Shown here piece by piece: positions 1 to 10,800 of a stretch of 44,401 nucleotides of DNA. The notes beneath the pieces were generated by a model. It was not told the origin of the DNA. It saw only the letters and a list, made by a program, of their open reading frames with translations, and made no database searches. The DNA lies in the NCBI GenBank assembly GCA_017546705.1, contig JAFYSB010000006.1:1-44401 (forward strand), in the 5' to 3' direction. Within the stretch, counting starts at the first letter, position 1. Every line of letters starts with the position of its first letter. This DNA comes from Paludibacteraceae bacterium (GTDB lineage: Bacteria > Bacteroidota > Bacteroidia > Bacteroidales > Paludibacteraceae). The position numbers and the translations under genes are program-made.

Positions 1-161
1 ATATTTTAAATACGAAAGGTTTAATACTAAGAAAATCAGTTGATTATATCATTTTACGCTGCTGTTTTTACGAAGATCGAAGCATCTCTCTAATCTGTGT
101 CATTCGCAGGGAGTTAACAAAATTTTGATGCGGTTGCCCTGTAATTTTTTTTGAAAAAATG
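1..161. other. Intergenic stretch downstream of mfd
   Basis: This AT-rich stretch follows the mfd stop codon and runs to the window edge. I see no open reading frame, tRNA or convincing terminator. An A/T-only stem near 143-160 could be a weak terminator for mfd, but it has no GC core. Confidence 0.4.
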
Positions 162-3100
162 TTATTCTCCACGCATTTTGCTCAGGATAGTCAGGGCACC
201 CGTAATCGTTTTTACTTGTTGGATTACGGCATAGCGTTTACCAGTTGGTTTGCCTTGTCGATCTTTGTCTTCTACCATACGGCAGCGTTGAGGACGCGAG
301 TAGATAAACTCAATGATTTTGCCGAATGTATCTGATTGCCAATATTTCTCGCTCTTGGTGGTAAAGTACAAGCTCAGTCGCTCTTGCTTGAGTATCACTT
401 TTTCTATACCCAATTTGCAGCACAGCCATCGCAATCTCACCACATTCAGCAGTTGCTCTGCCTCCTCGGGTAATTGACCAAATCGGTCGATCAAGCGCTT
501 TTGGTATTCGAGAAGAGCGTCTTCGTTAGGCAGACTATCTAATTCGCGGTATAAACTGATACGTTCGGCAATATTTTCGATGTAAGTGCTTGGAAATCCG
601 AGTGATAAGTCGCTTTCCAGTTGGCTATCGTTGCACCATAATTTTTCATCACTCTGGCGGGTGGTTTGTTCGATACCAAAGGATAGATCCAGTTGCAACT
701 CATCTTTCAACTCTTGCATGGCTTCGTTGAGGATGCGTTGGTAAGTATCGTAACCCAAGTCGGCAATGAATCCACTTTGCTCAGAGCCCAACATGTTGCC
801 TGCACCGCGAATATCCAAGTCTTGCATCGCCAATTGGAAACCTGCACCCAGTTCGGCGAAGGTCGTCAATGCATCCAATCTGCGGCGAGCGTCGGATGTG
901 AGTAGTTCTCTATCAGGAGTAATGAGATAGCAATATGCCTTGCGGTTGGAGCGACCTACACGTCCACGCAGTTGGTGCAAATCGGATAAACCATAGTGTT
1001 GCGCCGAGTGGATGATGATGGTATTGACATTGGAGATATCTACTCCCGATTCGATGATGGTAGTCGAAATTAGGATATCGTAATCGTAGTTGATAAAATC
1101 TTCCAATGCTTTTTCCATTTCACCTTGAGGCATTTGTCCGTGGGCTATGATGGTGCGTGCTTCTGGATAGAGGCGATGGATGCGCTGCTCGATGCGAGGT
1201 AACATCTCTATGCGGTTGCATACCACATAGATCTGTCCGTTGCGCTGCATCTCCAATTGTATAGCCTCCTTGATGATGTCCTCATCATCCAGCGTAATTA
1301 GCTCTGTTTGAACAGGATAGCGATTGGGTGGGGGAGTAGTAATGACACTCAGGTCGCGTGCTCCGAGGAGCGAGAACTGTAGCGTTCGTGGAATAGGAGT
1401 AGCGGTCAAGGTAAGTACATCCACATTGGTGCGCAGCGCCTTGAGTTTCTCCTTGACTGCTACACCAAATTTCTGTTCTTCGTCTATAATCAGTAGCCCC
1501 AAATCCTTCCATGCCACTTGTTTGCCGACCAACTTGTGTGTCCCTATCAAGATATCAATTTTACCATCTTTCAAGTCCGCTAATAGTTCTTTGACTTGTT
1601 TGGCAGTCTTGCCCCTACTAATATATTCCACGCGCACGGGGAAATCACGAAAACGCTCTTTGAAGGTGTTGTAGTGCTGCAATGCCAATACGGTAGTAGG
1701 TACTAATACCGCCACCTGTTTGCCGTCTGTAGCTGCTTTGAATGCAGCTCGCATCGCCACTTCGGTCTTACCAAAGCCCACATCACCACACACTAAGCGG
1801 TCCATAGGCATCTTGCTTTCCATATCGTGCTTGATATCTAAGGTGGCTTTCGCTTGGTCTGGAGTATCTTCATACAGGAAGGATGCCTCCAGCTCGTGCT
1901 GCATATATCCGTCGGGAGAAAAAGCAAATCCAGCTTGCTGTTTGCGGGTAGCATACAGTTGAATCAAATCGCGTGCAATCTCCTTCACTTTGTCTTTGGT
2001 GCGCTCTTTCATGCGCTCCCAAGCACCCGAACCGAGACGCGAAATGGTGGGAGTACTACCATCTTTACCTTTGTACTTAGCTATACGATGCAAGTTGTGG
2101 ATACTGACAAAGATGGTGTCGTTGTTGCGATAGACCAATTTGATAGTTTCTTGCGAGCGACCATTGAAGTGGGTGGTTACCAAACCCGCAAACTGACCTA
2201 TTCCGTGATCCACATGTACCACATAATCACCTACTTGCAATTGGTTGATCTCCTTCAATGTCATAATCGCTTTACCGCGACGTGCGTTCTCCGAGCGCAT
2301 GGTCACGCGGTGATAGCGCTCAAATATCTGATGGTCGGTATAGCAGCAAATCTTGGCACCACGATCGATAAATCCCTCATGCAAGGTGCTATTGACAGCG
2401 GTGAAGGAGATGGGAGTGGTGTTTTGATTGTGAGCAATATCTTCGAATATGGATTTGAGTCGGTCGGTTTGCTTGACTTGCTCAGCAAGAATATAGATGC
2501 GGTACCCCTCCTTGATACGTTCGTTCAAATCATCCGTAAGCAGGTCAAAATGCTTGTTGAAAGTAGGTTGAGGTAGGGTGTCAAAGGTGATGGTGTCGTG
2601 TTGATTAAAGGTAGATTTGTTCCCGATTTCGATGGTAGCACTTTGTTCGATGGCTTTGGTCAATAATGTGGTATCTTGATTGGTAACAGTACCTTCATAT
2701 TTATAGCGAACCAGTGAAAAATCATTGCTTATCCACAAAATGTTTTGCGGTAAATAGTCAATAATCAAGGTCTCTATGCCATCGTTGGAGTTGGCAGATA
2801 CGATATCCATCCTATCTACCTTATTTTGTGAGAGTTGTGTTTCTAATTCAAACTCGCGAATGGAGTCTATCTCATCACCGAAGAAATCTATTCGAAAAGG
2901 AATATCATGTGCGTAACTATAAATATCTACTATTCCTCCGCGCACAGCAAATTGTCCTGGCTCATATACGAAATCCACTCGCTGAAAATGAAGTTCCAGG
3001 AGCATTTCTATAAGTTGCGAGATGGCTATTTCCTCGCCTACAGAGAGGGTGATGGTCTTGCCTTGAAGCGAATCGGGTTGAGGTACACTTTCCGCCAAAG

Positions 3101-3515
3101 CTTCGGGGTATGTCACAATGATTGGTTTATGTATCCTACTTCCTGATTCCTGCTTCCTTGTTCCCAACAATGTCGTCAATACTTCCGTTCGCTGTACAGC
3201 CATTGCCTCGTCGATACCTCCTTGACGGCGACGATGTAGAGTAGGGAAGTAGTACACTTCGTTTTCGTTGCCAAGTGTCCGTAGGTCAGCATATAAGTAT
3301 TGGGCGTCATCCGCATTATCAAGGACGATGAAACATACGTTGCCTTTGTTGTGTGTATGTAGCCGAGAGACTAATGCGTTTAATATGAATGCCCTCGCAG
3401 AGGCATGCAACCCCTTGAGTAAAAGGTGTTTATTCCCCTTTTTACTCAATTCTTGCGTCAATACATCCAATTCCGGATGCATGCCAAATAGCTGTTGCAA
3501 TTCGTTGATTTGCAT
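162..3515 (-). CDS. mfd: Transcription-repair coupling factor Mfd
   Basis: Mfd is a cytoplasmic ATP-driven translocase that removes RNA polymerase stalled at DNA lesions and recruits UvrA. The protein of 1117 residues has the family's usual length and order: an N-terminal UvrB-like region, an RNA-polymerase-interaction region (around VGDYVVHVDHGIGQF), a RecG-like helicase with Walker A GDVGFGKTE near residue 575, a DEEQ box (IDEEQKFG) near 680, TATPIPRTLQ and RGRVGRS, and a C-terminal TRCF domain. I chose the ATG at 3513-3515 (MQINELQQ). An upstream TTG at 3528-3530 adds only MEARG and lies inside a repeat array. It lies downstream of an aldo/keto reductase in the same orientation and probably shares its promoter at 4551-4582. 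Oddity: about 12 residues near 118-129 are encoded by a heptanucleotide array (3131-3165). Confidence 0.97.
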   Translation of the reverse strand: MQINELQQLFGMHPELDVLTQELSKKGNKHLLLKGLHASARAFILNALVSRLHTHNKGNVCFIVLDNADDAQYLYADLRTLGNENEVYYFPTLHRRRQGGIDEAMAVQRTEVLTTLLGTRKQESGSRIHKPIIVTYPEALAESVPQPDSLQGKTITLSVGEEIAISQLIEMLLELHFQRVDFVYEPGQFAVRGGIVDIYSYAHDIPFRIDFFGDEIDSIREFELETQLSQNKVDRMDIVSANSNDGIETLIIDYLPQNILWISNDFSLVRYKYEGTVTNQDTTLLTKAIEQSATIEIGNKSTFNQHDTITFDTLPQPTFNKHFDLLTDDLNERIKEGYRIYILAEQVKQTDRLKSIFEDIAHNQNTTPISFTAVNSTLHEGFIDRGAKICCYTDHQIFERYHRVTMRSENARRGKAIMTLKEINQLQVGDYVVHVDHGIGQFAGLVTTHFNGRSQETIKLVYRNNDTIFVSIHNLHRIAKYKGKDGSTPTISRLGSGAWERMKERTKDKVKEIARDLIQLYATRKQQAGFAFSPDGYMQHELEASFLYEDTPDQAKATLDIKHDMESKMPMDRLVCGDVGFGKTEVAMRAAFKAATDGKQVAVLVPTTVLALQHYNTFKERFRDFPVRVEYISRGKTAKQVKELLADLKDGKIDILIGTHKLVGKQVAWKDLGLLIIDEEQKFGVAVKEKLKALRTNVDVLTLTATPIPRTLQFSLLGARDLSVITTPPPNRYPVQTELITLDDEDIIKEAIQLEMQRNGQIYVVCNRIEMLPRIEQRIHRLYPEARTIIAHGQMPQGEMEKALEDFINYDYDILISTTIIESGVDISNVNTIIIHSAQHYGLSDLHQLRGRVGRSNRKAYCYLITPDRELLTSDARRRLDALTTFAELGAGFQLAMQDLDIRGAGNMLGSEQSGFIADLGYDTYQRILNEAMQELKDELQLDLSFGIEQTTRQSDEKLWCNDSQLESDLSLGFPSTYIENIAERISLYRELDSLPNEDALLEYQKRLIDRFGQLPEEAEQLLNVVRLRWLCCKLGIEKVILKQERLSLYFTTKSEKYWQSDTFGKIIEFIYSRPQRCRMVEDKDRQGKPTGKRYAVIQQVKTITGALTILSKMRGE
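3131..3165 (-). repeat. Heptanucleotide array inside mfd
   Basis: Five consecutive 7-bp units occur here. On the plus strand they have the form nnTTCCT; on the coding strand they read about AGGAAnC. They are in frame and encode roughly GTRKQESGSRIH, a charged Gly/Ser-rich stretch in a region of Mfd where I expect a short linker before the strand IIVTYPEAL. The reading frame used contains no stop codon. The array has the same period as those in ribBA and rarA. Confidence 0.75.
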
Positions 3516-3519
3516 ACCC

Positions 3520-3596
3520 CTCGCCTCCAACCTTTAACCTCTAATCTTTAACCTCCAACCTTTAACCTCTAACCTCTAACCTTTCACCTCTCACCT
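3520..3596. repeat. Heptanucleotide array between aldo/keto reductase and mfd
   Basis: Eleven 7-bp units lie head to tail with no gap. The plus-strand consensus is YTAACCT and the coding-strand form is AGGTTAR. Nearly all of the space between the two genes is array. The last unit supplies the TGA stop of the aldo/keto reductase (3591-3593), and the first units overlap the alternative TTG start of mfd. Most units carry TGA, TAG or TAA in the direction of transcription, so stops fall in all three frames. Confidence 0.9.
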
Positions 3597-4526
3597 AATC
3601 AATCTCATTTCCTCTTCTGTAAACTGTATATTATTGATCGCCTGTAGGTTATCATCCAATTGCTTGACGCTGCTTGCGCCTACAATCACGCTCGTCACAT
3701 CTTGTGCCAGTAGCCATGAGATGGCCATTTGCGCCAATGTCTGTCCGCGTTCAGCGGCGATAGCACCCAAGCGCTGTGCGCGTGCTACGGCTTCGTCGGT
3801 CACTTGCTCTGGACGGAGGAAGACGTTCTTGCTTGCACGGCTACCAGCTGGGATACCATTGAGATAGCGGTCGGTCAATAATCCTTGCGCCAGAGGCGAG
3901 AAACAGATAAAGCCCGAACCATTTTCTGTAGCTACGGGCAAGTTCTCGTGCAAGGTCTCTGGGAAGATGATGTTGGCTTTGTATTGACTAATCACGCAAG
4001 GCACATGTGCAGCACGCAGATAATCATATGCTTCTTTCTGTTTATCAGCAGGATAGTTGCTTATTCCCACATACAATGCTTTGCCTGCTCGCACGATGTC
4101 CACCAATGCTTGCATGGTCTCTTCGATAGGTGTTTGCGGGTCATAGCGATGCGAATAGAAGATGTCGAAATACTCCAATCCGGTACGCTTCAAACTTTGG
4201 TCGCACGATGCTATCATATATTTGCGCGAACCGCCATTGCCGTAGGGACCGTCCCACATCCAATAGCCTGCTTTAGAGGAGATCACCATCTCATCGCGAT
4301 GGCTGGCTAAATCCTCACGCAGTACTTTGCCGAAGGTGATTTCTGCGGTGCCTGGTGCAGGACCGTAGTTGTTGGCGATGTCGAAATGTGTCACGCCTTT
4401 ATCCCATGCGTGCAATAGCATGGCGCGTGCTACATCTGCTGGATCTTCGCTGCCGAAGTTATGCCATAAGCCCAGTGATACCAGTGGCAACTGCAAGCCA
4501 CTCTTTCCTGAAAAACGATACTCCAT
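3591..4526 (-). CDS. Aldo/keto reductase, YghZ-like
   Basis: This is an NADPH-dependent aldo/keto reductase of 311 residues. The closest family I recognise is YghZ (AKR14), which in E. coli reduces L-glyceraldehyde 3-phosphate and methylglyoxal. Visible features are the catalytic Asp and Tyr in FDIANNYG, the Lys in ISSKAGYWMWDGPYG, the His in DIFYSHRYDP, and the C-terminal cofactor segment with VIVGASSVKQLDDNL. I chose the ATG at 4524-4526 (MEYRFSG) because the family starts there; the longer frame to 4553 would run into the -7 box of the promoter. It is probably transcribed with mfd. The substrate cannot be told from sequence. Confidence 0.9.
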   Translation of the reverse strand: MEYRFSGKSGLQLPLVSLGLWHNFGSEDPADVARAMLLHAWDKGVTHFDIANNYGPAPGTAEITFGKVLREDLASHRDEMVISSKAGYWMWDGPYGNGGSRKYMIASCDQSLKRTGLEYFDIFYSHRYDPQTPIEETMQALVDIVRAGKALYVGISNYPADKQKEAYDYLRAAHVPCVISQYKANIIFPETLHENLPVATENGSGFICFSPLAQGLLTDRYLNGIPAGSRASKNVFLRPEQVTDEAVARAQRLGAIAAERGQTLAQMAISWLLAQDVTSVIVGASSVKQLDDNLQAINNIQFTEEEMRLIR

Positions 4527-4550
4527 AATGCCAATTTTGTATATTTGCTG

Positions 4551-4582
4551 CAAAGTTACTAATAATTTTACATATTTGCAAA
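4551..4582 (-). promoter_or_regulatory. Bacteroidota-type promoter for the aldo/keto reductase and mfd
   Basis: Read on the minus strand: TTTG (4579-4582), a 20-bp spacer and TAACTTTG (4551-4558). This matches the Bacteroidota vegetative pattern TTTG - 19 to 21 bp - TAnnTTTG. The expected transcription start lies about 18 bases before the chosen ATG. Confidence 0.75.
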
Positions 4583-4601
4583 TTCTGTATTACAAGTTTT
4601 C

Positions 4602-4733
4602 TTCGGGCTACGCGACCATTTCGCGACCACTGTAGCACATCTGTGGCATTGTTGTGCCCTATCTGTGGGCGTAATTTTTGCTGACGCTACCCCTCGAAAC
4701 CACTTCGTTGCTACTGCGATGTCCATCGGTGGC
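4602..4733. repeat. Degenerate 11-bp-period array upstream of the giant GHL10 gene
   Basis: About twelve 11-bp units can be laid end to end. The clearest run is 4613-4667, where units such as CGACCATTTCG and CGACCACTGTA, then GCACATCTGTG, GCATTGTTGTG and CCCTATCTGTG, align column by column. In 4690-4733 a TCG/GCG core recurs at the same unit position. The region has no coding capacity. One stretch (4693-4709) recurs in inverted orientation at 12761-12777. Confidence 0.65.
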
Positions 4734-4742
4734 GGCTTCCCG

Positions 4743-4777
4743 TTTTCACTTTTCAGTTTTCAGTTCTCACGTTTCCT
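4743..4777. repeat. Heptanucleotide array before the promoter of the giant GHL10 gene
   Basis: Five 7-bp units lie here: TTTTCAC, then TTTTCAG twice, TTCTCAC and GTTTCCT. They directly follow the 11-bp-period array and end about 30 bases before the -33 element of the promoter at 4808-4838. Confidence 0.7.
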
Positions 4778-4807
4778 GCCATTTTTTTGAAAAAAAACTC
4801 ATTTTAC

Positions 4808-4838
4808 TTGCATATGTGCGTTTTTTGTAGTAATTTTG
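4808..4838 (+). promoter_or_regulatory. Bacteroidota-type promoter for the giant GHL10 gene
   Basis: TTG (4808-4810), a 20-bp spacer and TAATTTTG (4831-4838). The predicted start gives a leader of roughly 55 bases before the GTG start codon at 4900. Confidence 0.75.
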
Positions 4839-4899
4839 CGCGCTATTTGTGTAAAATGGCGAAATAGATGCTAATAATAACTACAAAATACCAAATTTA

Positions 4900-7800
4900 G
4901 TGAAAAAGATCTTTACACTTTGTGTTGTGCTCTGTTTGACGTATCTGAGTATGGGGGCTACCAATCCCAAGCACGAGTTTCGTGCTACGTGGCTAACTAC
5001 CGCATGGGGCAATGACTGGCCCAAAACGAGAGTGACGAATGCCACCACACGTAAGCAACAGCAAGATTCCCTGATTGCTATTTTTGACCGATTGCAAGCA
5101 GGTAATATGAATGCTGTTTGTTTCCAAGTACGTGGTCGATCGGATGCGTTCTACCAGTCGAGCTACGAACCTTGGGCTGCTGAATTAGCAGGTGCTCGTG
5201 GCAAAGATCCAGGTTATGACCCATTGGCTTTTGCTATCGAAGAGGCACACAAACGTGGTCTGGAGTTGCACGCATGGGTGAATCCATTTCGCGTAACCAG
5301 TGCTGGCACTTTGGATGCGAATGATCTTGTGAAAAAAAATGCAGGTCAATGGATTATACAATACAATAATGGTTCGTTTTCGGGACAAATCATAGACCCT
5401 GGCTATCCAGAGGCACGTGAATACGTGTTGAATGTATTGATGGAGATCATTAGCAATTACGATATCGACGGTATTGTAATGGACGACTATTTCTATCCAT
5501 ATGGTGGTACTACTACCGAAGATGCTGCATCTAAGGCATTGCACAAACCTGCAAACGTAGTGGATGTGAATCAAGATGGTTATACCGATGACGATTGGCG
5601 CAGAAGCAATGTAGATGTGTTCCTAAAGGAATTGTACGATCGCATTCAGGCTAAAAAGCCATGGGTACGCTTTGGTATGGGTACTTTTGGTATTTGGACT
5701 ACCCAAACCAAAGTAGCACAAGCATATGGTATCGCTTTGCCAAGTGGTATTTCTGGATTGGACGATTATGATGAACAGGCATGTAATCCTGTGGAATGGG
5801 TGAAGAATGGCTACGTGGATTATATCAACCCACAATTATATTGGCCAACTACTTCTACTGGTCAAAATTATAACAAGCTCTGCCAATGGTGGGCAAAAGA
5901 TGTGTGTGAGCACTTCTCCAACCAGTTGACAAATGGCAAAAAGGTGCATTTCTTCTCAAGCCAAAGTATTAGTAGTAACTCCGCTGTATCTGAAATCCAA
6001 GCGGAAATTGATGCCAATCGCAGTAATCTTTCATCTGGTTATACAGGATCGGTATTCTTTGATACAGATGCGTACCTGACAATGGATAAAGACTTGATGA
6101 CTTCGAGGTTTGCCACCAATGCTCTCACACCACCTATGGATTGGAAGTCAAAAACTGCTTTATCTGCTCCAACCAACCTTACAATATCAGGCACCACCCT
6201 CACATGGAAACATGCTACGGCGGAGCGCTTTACGGTGTATGTGTATCCTAAAGGAACGGCATGGAGTACAGCAAAGAATGATCCAGCCTATTTGCAAGGA
6301 GTGATCTATGGCAATAGTATGGATATCAGCGGAATAGATACTAATATGAATGATATCGCCGTATGTGCTTACGACCGCTTTGGCGTAGAGCATACTGCTG
6401 CTGTCTATAGCAATGATTCAGGTGCTGGTACTACACCTAATCCTGAAACAATCATATGGGAACTAAATGGTGGCGAGGTTAATACAGTTACCGTAGAAGT
6501 GCCCAGTTTAACTACTTTAGAAGCACAATTCAAGAATGACTACAATAGTTATTTTGGTGCGGCGGTAGCGACAACACGCGAAATAACCAACTTCTTGTAC
6601 TATGGCTCTAAAGAGGAAGGTGGTAGTAATCTTGTTTACAATATGATGAATGATCCAGTTGCTGATTGGACGTGGTTGCGTGATTACATTATTTCGAAAT
6701 CGGCAAGCAATACTACTATTCAAACTGCTCTACTAGCTGGAACAGATGCGCATTGGCGATATAGTATAGTTGCTTTCCTTACGGCTAGTGCAGGCACCAA
6801 TTCTACCTATACCGTTGATTTTTCTATCGCTGGTCAACCATCTAAATGGGGAACTGCATACCAAATAGCACACGGTGCGGTGTTGTTGCCTACTTATGTG
6901 ACCAGCGCATATACCTTGCCAGCTCCTGTTCATCCATCTAGATACGAGTTCCTTGGTTGGTATGATAATGCCGAGTTTGCGGGTTCACCTTTAACTACTA
7001 TCCCTGCTAATTGGACAGGTACGTTGTATGCCCAATGGCAAGAAAATGCTCCAACCATCGACCCAACATGGCAAATCCTCTATACCTCTACCGATGGCAA
7101 TGTCGTTGAGCCATACAAAACCAATGTCTTCGGTGCTAATATCGTCAGCAATATATATGAGAATGGAGTAGGTACGATTACCTTTGATGGTCCAGTAACG
7201 AGCATTGGAGATGGCGCTTTTACTCTTTGCGCTTCTCTTACTACCGTTACTATTGGCAATAGCGTAACGAGCATTGGAGATGGCGCTTTTACTCTTTGCG
7301 CTTCTCTTACTACCGTTACTATTGGCAATAGCGTAACGAGCATTGGAGATAATGCTTTTGATTTTTGCGCTGCTCTTTCCTCAATCACAATCCCTAATAG
7401 TGTAACAAGCATAGGAGACGAGGCTTTCACTGGATGCTCCTCCCTCACGTCAATCACGATTCCTAGTAGCGTAACACATATTGGAGTTAGAGCTTTTTCC
7501 AGTCACTCCATTGAATCAATCGTTGTGGATAGTGAAAATGCTACCTACGACAGTCGCAACAATTGCAATGCGATTATTGAGAAAGCCACAAACTCTTTGA
7601 TTGCTGGTTGCCAAAAAACTATTATCCCTAATAGCGTAACAAGTATAGGAAAGATGGCTTTTTATAATTGCTCCTCACTTGCCTCTATTACAATACCTAA
7701 TAGCATCAAGAGTATAAGTAGTTCTGCTTTCTATGGTTGCTCCTCCCTTACCTCTCTCACCATTCCTAATAGCGTTACGAGTATTGAAAAGGAGGCTTTC

Positions 7801-10800
7801 CATGCTTGCTCTTCCCTTACCTCTATCACGATCCCTAATAGCGTTACGAGCATCGGTGAGTGGGTCTTCTATGATTGCTCCTCCCTCACTTCCATCACTA
7901 TCCCTGAAAGCGTTACGAATATAGGTAATAGTGCTTTCTATGGTTGCTCCTCCATAGCCTCCATTACTATCCCTGAAAGCGTTACTAGCATTGGAAAAAA
8001 GGCGTTCGATAAATGTTCTTCTCTCGATACGATATACGTAGAAGCAACTACTCCACCTGCATTAGGAGAGAATGTATTTGCATCTTCTCCTGTCTGCCAC
8101 ATCCCTTGCGGAACCCTCGCTACATACGAATCATCCGCATGGGCAAGGCAAGTCGGTGGTTTTGTGGGAGATTGTCCACCAGCATCAGCTGCAATCACTT
8201 ACGTCCTCAACGGCGGTGTACAAAGCGAATGGGAAACCCCACAAGCAATGTACAACGAGTTGAATGCATTGTGGAATACATTTAGTGGTACTTCAAAGAC
8301 TTGGGGTGACTTGAGTACCCTCAAGGCGGATGTTGCTAAGGGTATTCCTACATTGGCATATGGTATGGCATTGGACTTCATCGCAGATGAGAATTTCAAG
8401 GAAAAATTCGAGTGGTTGGTAACCTACATGGATGCTAAATGTACTGAGCAAGGTCAAACATTGCCTTCTTCTGATGCATCTTTCTTGCGTTACAACTTGC
8501 AAGCTTTCTTTATTGATGGCATGCGCACAAGTTGGCCAATTTCTGCTGATTATACTATATGTGGTGTAAGCACTGTAGAGGCTTATCAACCATATTGGAA
8601 GAGTGGTTTTGCGAATCCGACCAATCCAACAGAGGAGTTTGTTCTCAACGCTCCATACAAAGAGGGCTATACATTCGCTGGTTGGTACACCAATGCCGAT
8701 TTCTCTGGCGAGAAGGTGACTACTATCAATGCCGAGACTACAGGCACACTCTACGCCAAGTGGATTAATAACGATTGGATAATCACCTACACCTCCACAG
8801 ATGGCAATATCGTCAAACCGAATAAAACCGGTGTCTTTGGTGCAAATATCGTAAGCAACGAATACAAAGACGGCCAAGGTGTCATCACCTTCGATGGTCC
8901 AGTTACGAGCATTGGCGAGGAGGCTTTCAATAGTCGCAAATCCCTCACCTCTATCACGATTCCTAATAGCGTTACGAGCATTGGAGAGAGGGCTTTCAAG
9001 AGTTGCGAGTCCCTCCCTTCTGTCGTCATTCCTAATAGTGTTACGAGTATTGGTACGAGTGCTTTTTGGTATTGTTCTTCTCTCGCCTCTGTTACTATCC
9101 CTACTAGCGTAACAAGCATTGGAGAGAATGCTTTCGCGGATTGCCCCTCCCTCGAATCCATTACAATCCCAAATAGTGTAACAAGCATTGGATTACAGGC
9201 GTTCTTTAACTCTGGCTTAAGATCCATTAGTATCCCTAATAGTGTTGAGAGCATAGGAATGAATGCTTTTAGAGAATGCTACTATCTTACTTCTGTGACT
9301 ATCGGCAGTGGAGTCACGAGTATTGGAAACGCAGTTTTTAGTTCTTGTCACTCCCTCACCTCTATGGTAGTAGAAGCTGGTAATCCCATATACGATAGCC
9401 GCGAGAACTGCAACGCAATTATCGAGAAAGCGACCAACACACTTATTGCGGGTTGTTCAGACACGAGTATCCCTAGTAGTGTCAAGAGTATTGGAGATTG
9501 GGCTTTCTATGGTTGCTACTACCTTACCTCTATTACAATCCCTAATAGCGTCACAAGTATTGGGGCTGATGCATTCAATGGTTGCACCTCCCTCTCCTCC
9601 ATCACGATCCCTAATAGCGTTACGAGCATTGGAGGGGAGGCTTTCGCACGTTGCAACAACATTAAAACGATCCATATAAAGGCAACAACGCCACCTAGTA
9701 TAGGATTAGATATTTTCTCTACAAAAGTGAGAACTGCCAATATACCATGCGGTACCAAGGAGGCGTATGAGGATTCAGATTGGGTGTTACATATTATCTT
9801 CTTTGAGGAAGATTGCTCAGAGCCTATCGACCCAACTTGGCAGATCACCTATACCTCCACCGATGGCAGTACCGTCACTCCAAATAAAACCGATGTCTTC
9901 GGCGCAAATATCGTAAGCAACGAGTACAAGGACGGCCAAGGTGTCATCACCTTCGATGGTCCAGTTACGAGCATTGGAGAGGAGGCTTTCTGGTCTTGCG
10001 AATCTCTCACCTCTATCACTATCCCGAAGAGCGTCACGAGCATTGGAGCGTATGCTTTTGTTACTTGCTGCTCCCTCACCTCTATCACCATCCCTAATAG
10101 CGTCACGAGCATTGGAGAAGCGGCTTTCGATGATTGCAGCTCCCTCACCTCTGTTACTATCCCAGAGAGCGTCACGAGCATTGGGTATCATGCTTTCTGG
10201 TCTTGCGAATCTCTCACCTCTATCACCATCCCTAATAGCGTTACGAGCATTGGAGAAGCGGCTTTCGCTGCTTGCCGCTCCCTCACTTCTATCGTGGTAG
10301 AACCAGGTAATACCACCTACGATAGCCGCGAGAACTGCAACGCAATTATCGAGACAGCGACCAACACGCTTATTGCTGGATGTCAAAACACAGTCATCCC
10401 CAACACCGTTACGAGCATTGGAAATTTGGCTTTCTTTCATTGCTTCTCCCTCACCTCTGCCACTATCGGCAGTGGCGTTACGAGCATTGGGAATAGGGCT
10501 TTCGAGGGTTGCTCTTCCCTCGCCTCTATCACTATCCCGAATAGTGTTACGAGTATTGGTGAGAATGCTTTCTCGGGTTGCACCTCCCTCATCTCTGTCA
10601 CCCTCGGCAGTGGCGTCACGAGCATTCGATTTGCGACTTTCTCTCGTTGCTCCTCCCTCACCTCTGTCACCCTCGGTAGTGGCGTTACGAGCATTGAAGT
10701 TTGGGCTTTTGGTGATTGCACCGCCCTCACTTCTATTACTTGCGAGGCAACAACGCCTCCTACACTTGAATCATCTGTATTCCCATCCGAACTCACCACC

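Noticed and set aside
3513-3530. Longer mfd start at TTG 3530
   Set aside because: It adds five residues coded inside a heptanucleotide array; ATG at 3515 begins the conserved-looking N-terminus.
7195-10770. Regularly spaced similar DNA repeats resembling a CRISPR array
   Set aside because: The spacing is 69 bp, equal to 23 codons of BspA-type leucine-rich repeats in one long open frame. There are no constant repeats with unique spacers and no cas genes.
7080-10799. Several minus-strand and other-frame open frames over the leucine-rich-repeat region
   Set aside because: They are shadows of the repetitive coding strand. Their translations are themselves repeats (for example of the SPMLVT type) with no start signals or family resemblance.
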